Source: Bacillota bacterium (GTDB lineage: Bacteria > Bacillota > UBA4882 > UBA8346). Taken from it: 59,557 bases of DNA. Below the pieces are notes generated by a model. That model was not told the DNA's origin, ran no database searches, and saw nothing but the letters and a program-made list of their open reading frames with translations. The position numbers and the translations under genes were made by a program. Of this stretch, positions 8,760 through 16,062 are shown in pieces; position 1 is the first letter of the stretch; the number at the start of each line of letters is the position of its first letter. The stretch lies in NCBI GenBank assembly GCA_023394955.1, contig JAEWZY010000052.1:1-59557 (forward strand), read 5' to 3'.

Positions 8760-9656
8760 TTATTTAACCAGCGGATAACCTTTGTTGACCCAACCGGCCG
8801 GCGCGTTGGAGGGCATCCCGGTGCCGCCGTTCATCGACACGGCGTCATAACCCAGCATTCTCAAACCGGCGACTACTTGTCCGGCTGTCTGTCCAGTGTA
8901 ACAGTAAACGATAATCTTCTTATCCTTCGGTAAGGTGTTGAAACTTACTTCCATACCCTTGCCGAATGGAATATTAGTGGCTGATTCTATATGGCCGTTA
9001 AGAAAATCCTCCGCTTTTCTAACGGAAAGAAATACCACGTCCGGATCTTCCTCATCCAATAAATCCTTGGCATCAGCTTCACTGATCTTATAATTGGCGT
9101 AGGTGGTTCCTTTAACCGTATCTAATCCTTCAAAATAATCGGTAATCGCCGCTTTAATCTTTTTATCGACCTTTACCGGTTCGGCAGTAAAATAATTAAC
9201 TTCGGTCTCAATCACTTCCGCAACGCCTTCCACCTTGGAGATGCCCAAATCCCAACCGAGATTTACCGATTTGGCGTCAAATCCAGCCATATTTAATAAA
9301 GCTACCGCTTGCCCCGCTGTTTGGCCGGTATAACAGTATACCATGATGGTTTGATCTTGAGGGAGCAATTCCAGGTTATCGCTGATCGCAGTCCCCCAGG
9401 GAGCGTTGACCGCGCCTATGATATGGCCTTTTGCGTAAACATCCGGTTGCCGGATATCCAGGATGAACATAGACTCTTCAGCCTTAACTTTAGCAACAAA
9501 ATCTTTTTCACTAATCTTATAAATATCAGCCGGCATCTCTGTAAAATATGCAGTCACCGCTTGGTCAACCGGAGACTTTGAAGAAACCAAATATGCTCCA
9601 ACCGCTACACCAATCACTACTAAAATCACTAACCATTTTAAATTAAATCCTTTCAT
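8760..9656 (-). CDS. Membrane-anchored tandem rhodanese (sulfurtransferase)
   Basis: 298 residues. Residues 7-26 form an N-terminal membrane anchor or signal. Two rhodanese domains follow, and each keeps the active-site loop CYTGQTAGQ with its catalytic Cys. The domains would sit outside the membrane and move sulfane sulfur, for example from thiosulfate. The ATG at 9656 is preferred over an in-frame TTG at 9662 because GGGAGG lies seven bases upstream. It is the last gene of a run with TusA-like, YeeE-like and flavoprotein genes, so a role in thiosulfate or polysulfide use is likely. Confidence 0.88.
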   Translation of the reverse strand: MKGFNLKWLVILVVIGVAVGAYLVSSKSPVDQAVTAYFTEMPADIYKISEKDFVAKVKAEESMFILDIRQPDVYAKGHIIGAVNAPWGTAISDNLELLPQDQTIMVYCYTGQTAGQAVALLNMAGFDAKSVNLGWDLGISKVEGVAEVIETEVNYFTAEPVKVDKKIKAAITDYFEGLDTVKGTTYANYKISEADAKDLLDEEDPDVVFLSVRKAEDFLNGHIESATNIPFGKGMEVSFNTLPKDKKIIVYCYTGQTAGQVVAGLRMLGYDAVSMNGGTGMPSNAPAGWVNKGYPLVK

Positions 9657-9742
9657 TTGCAAACCTCCCTATTTTATTAAAATTTGTTCTGTATTTCACA
9701 AATCAAACCAGGAATAGACGGGTTAAACTGAATTGTATTGCA

Positions 9743-10990
9743 TTAATAATTGATTAATTTCTGGGCGCAAGTATCCAACGTTTCCCTTGTTATACCTTGA
9801 GATACTGTTTCGATAGCCTTGCCATCCTTCACTAATACCAGAGCTGGCAAGGTCTTGGGGACTTCTTTGCAAACTTTTTCAATCAAGGACGATGACTTAT
9901 AAACATCGATATTGGAGACTGAGAGATCTGATTGATATTGGCATTTGATCTTCTCGATCTCGGGCAAAAGACAGCGGCATTTTTCATTGGTCGGCTCCCA
10001 GACATAAAGTAAACAAGGGCGCTCGCCATGGAGTAACTGATGGTAATATTCGGTTTCGGCCAAATAGTGTTCAGCGGTTACCGCCGCAATCGCGCCATCT
10101 CCCACTGCGGTAGAGACCTGTCGTAAAGCTTTCTCCCGGACATCCCCGACCGCGTAAACCCCTTCGATATTCGTTTCCATCTGCTCGTTGGTTTTAAGAT
10201 AACCCCGGGTATTCATATTTAGGAGTCCTTTAAAGATCTCCGTATTCGGGAGATAACCGATGAATAGAAAACAACCGTCAACTTCAACCGGGATTATCTC
10301 CCCGGTTTTGGTATGTTTCAAGTTCACTTGATTCAAGCGTTCCCCGCCAACAAACTCATCAACCATGGTGTTCCAGATGAACTCCATCTTTGGATTAGCG
10401 AAAGCCTGTTCTTGAGCGATCTTGTTGGCGTCAAGGATCCCCTGGTCGTGAATTACCGACACAATTACCTTTTTAGCGAACTTGGTTAGGAACATTCCCT
10501 CTTCAATAGCTGCGTCACCGCTGCCGACCATCATTACTGTTTTATCGGTGTAATAAGCCGCATCACAGGTAGCACAGAATGAGATTCCTTTGTCGTATAA
10601 AAAATTCTCTTCATTCTTAGCCCCGGTAAGCCGAGGCTTGCCGCCGGTAGCGACGATCACCGTTTTAGCCCGGTAATCAACTCTAAAGGTTTCCACCAGT
10701 TTGGTCCCGTTCTCCAGCACCTTTAACCCCTTGACATCAGTGAGTTTAAATTCTACTCCCAGACGCTTAGCTTGTTTCTCAAAGAGTTTCATCAAAGCCC
10801 CACCCTCAAGGGGTTCCGGAAATCCGGGGTAATTTTCGATCTCATTGGTATAAGTGGCCAGCCCGCCGACTAAGGACTTTTCAATCAATATTGTCTTTAA
10901 ACGGGCCCGGCCGCAATAGATACCGGCAGTCAAACCGGCGGCTCCTCCACCGATAATAACTACATCATAATCTAGGACTTTCTTTTCCAT
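9743..10990 (-). CDS. Thioredoxin-reductase-like flavoprotein with C-terminal thioredoxin-like domain
   Basis: 415 residues. Residues 1-315 are a TrxB-type FAD/NAD(P) oxidoreductase with GGGAAGLTAG (FAD), redox pair CATC near 135-138, second dinucleotide motif GSGDAAIEEG, and FAD motif GVYAVGDV. The last ~100 residues form a thioredoxin-like domain whose active site is degenerate (CRC in place of CGPC). The HRRxxxR NADPH-phosphate clamp of ordinary TrxR is missing, so the electron donor may not be NADPH. It is encoded between the YeeE-like transporter and the rhodanese and may reduce the persulfides or disulfides this locus makes. Start has GGAGG upstream, inside the palindrome GGAGGCCTCC. 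Confidence 0.85.
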   Translation of the reverse strand: MEKKVLDYDVVIIGGGAAGLTAGIYCGRARLKTILIEKSLVGGLATYTNEIENYPGFPEPLEGGALMKLFEKQAKRLGVEFKLTDVKGLKVLENGTKLVETFRVDYRAKTVIVATGGKPRLTGAKNEENFLYDKGISFCATCDAAYYTDKTVMMVGSGDAAIEEGMFLTKFAKKVIVSVIHDQGILDANKIAQEQAFANPKMEFIWNTMVDEFVGGERLNQVNLKHTKTGEIIPVEVDGCFLFIGYLPNTEIFKGLLNMNTRGYLKTNEQMETNIEGVYAVGDVREKALRQVSTAVGDGAIAAVTAEHYLAETEYYHQLLHGERPCLLYVWEPTNEKCRCLLPEIEKIKCQYQSDLSVSNIDVYKSSSLIEKVCKEVPKTLPALVLVKDGKAIETVSQGITRETLDTCAQKLINY

Positions 10991-11003
10991 CAGGAGGCCT
11001 CCA

Positions 11004-11534
11004 TTACATGAAATATTTCACCAACAATTTGCTGCCGATCCAAGCGCCGATAAACATGAAGACCATATAAATCCAACCATGCAAGGATGAAGAAGCAAGG
11101 CCGCTAAATAAGGCGCCGATATTACACCCGAAGGCTATCCGGGCGCCGTAACCCATTAACAAACCACCGCTAATCGCCGCAATAACCTGGGAAACCGATT
11201 TAATCTTCTTAATCTTAAACTGCGACGCCGCCAAAGATGCGAGTAGCGCCCCGACAATTACCCCTAGGTTCATTATCGACCCTTGATGGGTAAAAAAGCT
11301 CATATTCAAGGCGCTTTTATGCGGCCCAGCGAAGTAGAACCAATTTTCAACATGAATCCCGAAAGTCTTAGCGACCCAAGCTCCCCAGTAGGAGAAAGGC
11401 GTGGTCACACCCCAAGGTATTTTCGAAATGGCAAATAAGGCGATGTTTAAAACTGCCAATAAAATTGCGCCGGTGGTGTATGGCCAAGCGTCTTTGACTA
11501 TTTTTTTAAAGACTTTATTATCTTGCACACTCAT
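11004..11534 (-). CDS. YeeE/YedE family transporter, C-terminal half protein
   Basis: 176 residues with about four membrane segments. The motif GYGARIAFGCNIGALFSGLASSSLHGW carries the conserved Cys-containing signature of the second half of YeeE/YedE (TsuA-like) sulfur-compound transporters. The first half is encoded separately upstream (11841-12512), with a TusA-like gene between them. In the characterised TsuA, cysteines in both halves pass thiosulfate through the membrane, so the two products probably pair. ATG at 11534 is chosen over GTG at 11546 on ribosome-site spacing. Confidence 0.85.
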   Translation of the reverse strand: MSVQDNKVFKKIVKDAWPYTTGAILLAVLNIALFAISKIPWGVTTPFSYWGAWVAKTFGIHVENWFYFAGPHKSALNMSFFTHQGSIMNLGVIVGALLASLAASQFKIKKIKSVSQVIAAISGGLLMGYGARIAFGCNIGALFSGLASSSLHGWIYMVFMFIGAWIGSKLLVKYFM

Positions 11535-11548
11535 TTTTACACCCACCT

Positions 11549-11776
11549 TTACTTGGTTTTCTCAATATAAATTTCCCATTCACCCTCTGAAGTCTCTTCG
11601 ATATCCACGTTATGCCCTTCTTTACGAGCCCACTCGGGAACGTTCTTCATGGCGCAGCTATGGTCGATCTCAACCACCAACATATCTCCGATATTCATCC
11701 CCGCCATTTTTTTTTGGGTTTTAATCAAAGGCACCGGACAAGCTTCACCCATGCAATCCAAACGATATTCAGCCAT
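11549..11776 (-). CDS. TusA-like sulfur carrier protein
   Basis: 75 residues of the SirA/TusA/YedF family. The CPVPLIKTQKK motif holds the persulfide-carrying Cys near residue 13, and a second conserved region is VEIDHSCAMKNVPEWA. It acts in the cytoplasm as an acceptor of sulfur from the membrane partner, as TsuB does for TsuA in thiosulfate uptake. A selenium-related YedE/YedF role is the main alternative. It sits between the two halves of the YeeE-like transporter. Confidence 0.9.
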   Translation of the reverse strand: MAEYRLDCMGEACPVPLIKTQKKMAGMNIGDMLVVEIDHSCAMKNVPEWARKEGHNVDIEETSEGEWEIYIEKTK

Positions 11777-11840
11777 TTTTCCGATACTCCTCTCACATTA
11801 TTAGATAATCATTTTGCTAAATTAAAGAATCAATCCGATA

Positions 11841-12512
11841 TTAACTGCTCTTTCTCTTCCCCCACCAATCGGCGAGGAAATACAAACCGCCCAACACTAC
11901 CAGTTGTAATACGAATGCCAACGGCCAACCCATTACCGACGGGAGATGCACCTTTGGAGACGAACTAATCAAAAATTTGTTCCACCAGCCAAAATCCCTG
12001 GCTCCCCAGAGGCTGCCGACGATGAAAAAGATTAAGGAGAGCCATTGCATCATGAAACCTTCCCCAACCCGCATTAAAGTCCCGGAAGCGCATCCGCCGG
12101 AGATAACCGCGCCAATACCGAACATCAGCGCTCCGATTGCCACATGCCAACCAGCCGGATTAACGCCACCCGGAACACCCTTTCCGGCTTGGACCGCGAT
12201 ATATTGAATAACGCCGAAACCAACCAGGGCAATGGCCAAAGCCAATAATACCGCTTTCGACAATGAAGCGCCGCCGGTCAAAACCGGATCCCGAAACGCC
12301 GCTGTAAAACAAAAACGGGATTTCTGAAGAACCACTCCGAAGCCAATCCCAAAAATCCAGGCAATAGCCAAGCCTTTTGAAATTTGGCTAAATACGACCG
12401 CCAAGATGATTACCACAATCAAGAGTCCAATGGCTATCGGCAACTGATTCCTTTTCTTTTTCGGACTACGCTTAACCGCCGTCTCACTCGAAACCGAAGC
12501 TTGAACAGACAA
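11841..12512 (-). CDS. YeeE/YedE family transporter, N-terminal half protein
   Basis: 223 residues: a basic N-terminal tail (RSPKKKRN), then about five membrane helices. The conserved half-transporter signatures are GFGVVLQKSRFCFTAAFRD and GAVISGGCASGTLMRVGEG, each with a Cys expected in the conduction path. It is the first gene of the sulfur operon. The start is TTG, with GGAGG eight bases upstream. Together with the C-terminal half at 11004 it would make one complete transporter for thiosulfate or a related sulfur or selenium compound. Confidence 0.85.
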   Translation of the reverse strand: MSVQASVSSETAVKRSPKKKRNQLPIAIGLLIVVIILAVVFSQISKGLAIAWIFGIGFGVVLQKSRFCFTAAFRDPVLTGGASLSKAVLLALAIALVGFGVIQYIAVQAGKGVPGGVNPAGWHVAIGALMFGIGAVISGGCASGTLMRVGEGFMMQWLSLIFFIVGSLWGARDFGWWNKFLISSSPKVHLPSVMGWPLAFVLQLVVLGGLYFLADWWGKRKSS

Positions 12513-12586
12513 TCGTTACCCCTCCCTTTGTTCTATTTTTCACAAACTCTCAACAATTTAATTATACAGCTTACCGGAGATTTATA

Positions 12587-12604
12587 ATAATAAGAGTTTA
12601 TTAT
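12587..12604. promoter_or_regulatory. Possible LysR operator in the divergent region
   Basis: The 200-base divergent interval between the YeeE operon and the LysR gene contains the dyad ATAATAA-GAGT-TTATTAT, embedded in a longer A/T-rich imperfect palindrome (about 12580-12615). The position suits a LysR-type site controlling both directions. The exact T-N11-A box cannot be fixed by eye. Confidence 0.4.
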
Positions 12605-12712
12605 GATGTATAAATCTTTTTTAGTAACGCCACAATTAACGGGAAATTTCGGGGAGGAAAACCGATAGACTATTTAGAATCTATTAAAGTAATTTCGAAA
12701 AGGAGTTTGAAG

Positions 12713-13609
12713 ATGAATATCGACCATCTCAAAGCTTTTGTTGAAACGGTCCAACTCTCCAGTATCTCCAAAGCAGCCGACCGGCTCCATCTCACCCAAC
12801 CGGCGGTCAGTTTGCAACTTCAAAGCCTGGAATCGGCAATCGGATATCAGTTACTGGTCCGTAGCAACCGCGGAGTCCAGCTTACCGAGTTCGGAAAAGT
12901 ATTTTATTCTTATGCCCAAAGTTTCTTGACCCTTTGGGATAATTTACAGCATGATTTAAAAAACATTCAAGATGGTAAAACCGGCACGTTGCAAGTAGGA
13001 ACTTGCCCGGCTATCGGTCAATATGCTCTGCCTTGCGCTATCTATCTGTTTAAACAGAAATTTCCCCAAATCAGGCTTTCGGTCCAAAGTATGGCCAGTG
13101 ATACAATTGTCAATGAGGTTAGAGACCATACCCTACAGATTGGGTTTTTAGAAGGGGCGCCTACTATTCCTGATTTAGCGTTTCATGTGGTTTTACAATC
13201 GGATTTATTGCTGGTCGGAGCGCCTGCCAACGCTGTCCAAACCGTTGCGTTGGGAGATCTCCCTACCCTGCCTTTGATATTGACCCAAGAAAATTGCGAT
13301 GTGCGCCGTTCGCTTAAGCAGAACCTGACCCGCTATGGGATGGATGAAAATAAACTCCAACCTTTTTTAGAACTTGACGGACTGGAAAGTGTCAAATCAG
13401 CTGTATTATCAGGGCACGGTCTTTCATTCTTCCCTTACCTAGCCATCAAAAAAGAGTTGTTCTCCGGAGAATTGAAACCTGTGGAAATTAAAGACGCCAA
13501 ACTGGAGATTACCTTCTCAATGGTTTGGCGGAAAGATGAGTCCTTATCGGAACAAGGAGAATTATTCGTCAATTTTATTAAAACCGAAGGCGGCCAAAGT
13601 TTCTGTTAG
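12713..13609 (+). CDS. LysR-family transcriptional regulator
   Basis: 298 residues. Residues 1-65 form the LysR winged helix-turn-helix (SSISKAADRLHLTQPAVSLQLQSLESAIG). The rest is a periplasmic-binding-like effector domain ending with the usual LPTLPLIL and VLSGHGLSFFP segments. Start ATG at 12713 has AAGGAG seven bases upstream. It is divergent from the sulfur operon and convergent with a second tusA-like gene, so it most likely senses a sulfur metabolite and controls those genes. CysB- or CbbR-like specificity cannot be told apart here. Confidence 0.88.
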   Translation: MNIDHLKAFVETVQLSSISKAADRLHLTQPAVSLQLQSLESAIGYQLLVRSNRGVQLTEFGKVFYSYAQSFLTLWDNLQHDLKNIQDGKTGTLQVGTCPAIGQYALPCAIYLFKQKFPQIRLSVQSMASDTIVNEVRDHTLQIGFLEGAPTIPDLAFHVVLQSDLLLVGAPANAVQTVALGDLPTLPLILTQENCDVRRSLKQNLTRYGMDENKLQPFLELDGLESVKSAVLSGHGLSFFPYLAIKKELFSGELKPVEIKDAKLEITFSMVWRKDESLSEQGELFVNFIKTEGGQSFC

Positions 13610-13618
13610 AAAAGTCAG

Positions 13619-13837
13619 CTAGTTCCGGGTAAGAGTGATCTCCCAGATGCCATTAGTTAATTCTTCAACTATAAAATTTGCGGCTAGTTTCATGACGGCC
13701 TCCTGGATATTCGTTACCGCGCAGCTATGGTCGACAATAATTTTAACCGTTTCTCCCGGTTGCAACCGGCTAAGTTGCTCAACCGCTTTTAATGATGGAA
13801 CCGGGCAAATGTCACCTAAGCAATCCAATTTTTTCAT
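13619..13837 (-). CDS. Second TusA-like sulfur carrier protein
   Basis: 72 residues with the same family marks as the protein at 11549: DCLGDICPVPSLKAVEQL with the persulfide Cys, and VDHSCAVTNIQEAV. The two are clear paralogues, differing mostly in the C-terminal third. It stands alone, convergent with the LysR gene with only nine bases between stops. Presumably another sulfur relay protein of this locus. Confidence 0.85.
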   Translation of the reverse strand: MKKLDCLGDICPVPSLKAVEQLSRLQPGETVKIIVDHSCAVTNIQEAVMKLAANFIVEELTNGIWEITLTRN

Positions 13838-13927
13838 AGTTTTATAACCAACCCTTGATAACGTAATTGATGTTATATCTATTCGCCGCCATTTTCCCTA
13901 AACCTTCTATAAGAATCTCCCCAATTC

Positions 13928-13956
13928 TTGACATACGACGTTGTTCTGTCTATAAT
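13928..13956 (+). promoter_or_regulatory. Consensus sigma-A promoter for the ABC-F gene
   Basis: TTGACA at 13928-13933, a 17-base spacer and TATAAT at 13951-13956: a perfect housekeeping promoter. The predicted transcript starts near 13963, about 265 bases before the ABC-F start codon, leaving a long leader. Confidence 0.85.
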
Positions 13957-13975
13957 ATATATGATTCAGTTTTTC

Positions 13976-14163
13976 AAGGAGATGTCCATGCGCATTCGGT
14001 AACATTCAAGCCAAATTATAAAATCAAATACTATGGCAGGATGTTGCTTCCCGGTTTTCACCGGGTTTAATGCGCTATTTATTTAACAAGATTAGTTGGA
14101 TTCGAAGGCTTACCGGACTTCTACGTTGTTTTCAAACTCAATAACGTACTTCTTAAATCCGGT
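13976..14163 (+). promoter_or_regulatory. Structured leader with upstream mini-ORF before the ABC-F gene (candidate attenuator)
   Basis: AAGGAG at 13976-13981 precedes a four-codon ORF at 13988-14002 (Met-Arg-Ile-Arg-stop). A hairpin CCCGGT/ACCGGG (14050-14065, loop TTTC) is followed by a short T-run. A second structure pairs ACCGGA (14112) with TCCGGT (14158) and TACGTT (14122) with AACGTA (14143). The CCGGT and ACCGG blocks can also pair with each other's partners, so alternative folds exist. This layout is known for antibiotic-inducible ABC-F resistance genes; the function here is inferred. Apart from this, the 392-base gap before the gene shows nothing else. Confidence 0.5.
13988..14002 (+). 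CDS. Putative 4-residue leader peptide
   Basis: ATG-CGC-ATT-CGG-TAA preceded by AAGGAG with a six-base gap and a consensus promoter just upstream. An in-frame ATG at 13982 would give six residues but lies directly against the ribosome site. Such minimal ORFs act by ribosome stalling ahead of ABC-F or erm genes. Coding is plausible but unproven. Confidence 0.35.
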   Translation: MRIR

Positions 14164-14229
14164 TATAAATTGAATGTTTTAACATTTAAGGTTCAAGGTT
14201 ACATCCTGTCGCTCTAAGGAGTGAATAGG

Positions 14230-15960
14230 ATGTTTCTATTTAGCGCTCAAAATCTGGCTCAAGCCAAGGGTGACCAGGACATCTTTAAAGATATCAATCT
14301 GGAAGTCCATATCGGTGAAAAAGTCGCTTTAGTAGGCCCCAACGGGATCGGCAAAACAACTTTACTGCGGATCCTAGCCGGGATTGACAAACCGTCCGGC
14401 GGTTACCTTCGTTTCTTTCGTCCGGTACAAATCGGTTATTTGGCCCAGGATGACGGTTATTCACCGGAGGCGACCGTCCAAACAGTCTTAGAAGCAACTT
14501 CTTTGGAAAAACCTAATGTCAATTGGCGGGAAGCCTTGTCCCGTTTTAATTTCACCGGATTGGACGCCCAAAAAGTCTCCTTCCTCAGCGGCGGTGAAAA
14601 AACCAGGCTCAAATTGGCCTGCTTATGGCTGCAAGGATGCGATTTTTTACTTCTTGATGAACCATCCAATCACCTGGATATGGAACAAATGAACTGGTTG
14701 GAAGAGTATCTTCGTAATTATCCGGGAACGGTTCTGATAGTCTCTCACGATCGCTACTTCTTAGACCGGGTCGCCGTTAGAGTCGTCGAACTTAGCAAAA
14801 CCGGCATTACTTCATATCCGGGTAATTATAGTGTCTATAAAAATACCAAGGAAGCTAAATTTCAGCAAGACTTGAAGACCTATTACGACCAGGAAAAACA
14901 GGCCCGCAAGATCGAACGCGCCGTTCAGGAACTAACCTCCTGGGAAGAAAAGGCCCATCGTGAATCCCGCCGGAAAGCCAATGCGGAAGGGCCTTCCATG
15001 GGTGGTAAAGAATATTACCGCGTCAAAGCCAAAAAGATCGCCAAAAGCGTTAAAAACACTGTCAAGCGCCTGGAGAGATTACAAGAGGAACGGATTAACA
15101 AGCCTAAGAAAGAACCGGGAATCAACTTCTCTTTTCAAAACCAGCGTCACGGCGGCTCCCGGTTACTGGCGGCTGAAGGAGTCACTAAGTCATATGGAAG
15201 CCGGGTAATCCTGGAACAGCTCCACTTTTACCTTTGCCCCGGCGAGAAGGTAGCTCTAACCGGAAATAACGGTACCGGCAAAACAACCTTACTACGGTTA
15301 ATTTTAGATCAAGAACCTATCGATCATGGCAAGTTGTGGATCTCCCCCACTGCTAAAATCGGTTATCTTGAGCAGGAGATCCAGTCTATTGAAAACCGGC
15401 GGACCATTCTTGAAGAAGTAACCCGGACCAGCTGCCAACCGGCGCTAGCTCGCCAATTATTGGCGGGATTGTTGATCCGGGGCGACGCCGTCTTTAAACC
15501 TTGTTCCGTACTGAGCATGGGGGAACGAGTTCGAGTCGCTTTGATCAAATTGTTGGTCGGCCAATACGACCTGTTATTGCTAGATGAACCGACCAATTTT
15601 CTCGACTTGGAAAGCCGGGAGAAATTTGAAGAAGCCCTACTGTCTTTCGATGGCGCGGCAATCATTGTTTCCCATGACCGTTACCTATTGGACCGGGTTT
15701 GCGGGACCACATGGCGCTTGGAGAATAGTAAGCTGTCCATCTATCCCGGCCGTTTTTCAGAATATCAAAAAGCGCAGACAGTTATTAAACCAAAGAAGCA
15801 TAGCTCTAGTAATAAAGAAGATAAAACCTTACTGGAACTTAGATTGGCACAACTAGATGGAGAACTGAGCCGGTTGGATCGGAGGCGGGATGAAGCAGAG
15901 TATTTGACTTTAGAAGCGGAATACTTCAAAATCGTCAAAGCGATCCGGGAAACGAGATGA
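14230..15960 (+). CDS. ABC-F family ATPase (ribosome-associated, possible antibiotic-resistance factor)
   Basis: 576 residues, no membrane segments, two ABC domains. First: Walker A GPNGIGKTT, signature SFLSGGEKTRLK, Walker B LLLDEPSNHLD. Second: GNNGTGKTT, SMGERVRV, LLLDEPTNFLD. A basic helical inter-domain linker of about 80 residues (EEKAHRESRRKANAE...RVKAKKIAKSVKNT) is the ribosomal P-site-tRNA-interaction motif region of the ABC-F class. Sequence and linker resemble Lsa/Vga/VmlR-type protection factors more than EttA. The leader upstream supports drug-responsive control. The ATG at 14230 has AAGGAG nine bases away; the upstream GTG has no spacing. Confidence 0.85.
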   Translation: MFLFSAQNLAQAKGDQDIFKDINLEVHIGEKVALVGPNGIGKTTLLRILAGIDKPSGGYLRFFRPVQIGYLAQDDGYSPEATVQTVLEATSLEKPNVNWREALSRFNFTGLDAQKVSFLSGGEKTRLKLACLWLQGCDFLLLDEPSNHLDMEQMNWLEEYLRNYPGTVLIVSHDRYFLDRVAVRVVELSKTGITSYPGNYSVYKNTKEAKFQQDLKTYYDQEKQARKIERAVQELTSWEEKAHRESRRKANAEGPSMGGKEYYRVKAKKIAKSVKNTVKRLERLQEERINKPKKEPGINFSFQNQRHGGSRLLAAEGVTKSYGSRVILEQLHFYLCPGEKVALTGNNGTGKTTLLRLILDQEPIDHGKLWISPTAKIGYLEQEIQSIENRRTILEEVTRTSCQPALARQLLAGLLIRGDAVFKPCSVLSMGERVRVALIKLLVGQYDLLLLDEPTNFLDLESREKFEEALLSFDGAAIIVSHDRYLLDRVCGTTWRLENSKLSIYPGRFSEYQKAQTVIKPKKHSSSNKEDKTLLELRLAQLDGELSRLDRRRDEAEYLTLEAEYFKIVKAIRETR

Positions 15961-16062
15961 AGTCGAGCTTATTTAAGAGAGTCACCGATCAAACCGCATT
16001 CTTGATATATACCTACTTCAACTACGAATTAACAATAACGACCGCTAATAATATTGAAGCAA

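Noticed and set aside
13867..14070. 67-residue ORF upstream of the ABC-F gene
   Set aside because: It runs through the consensus promoter and the leader in another frame, has no ribosome site and no family resemblance.
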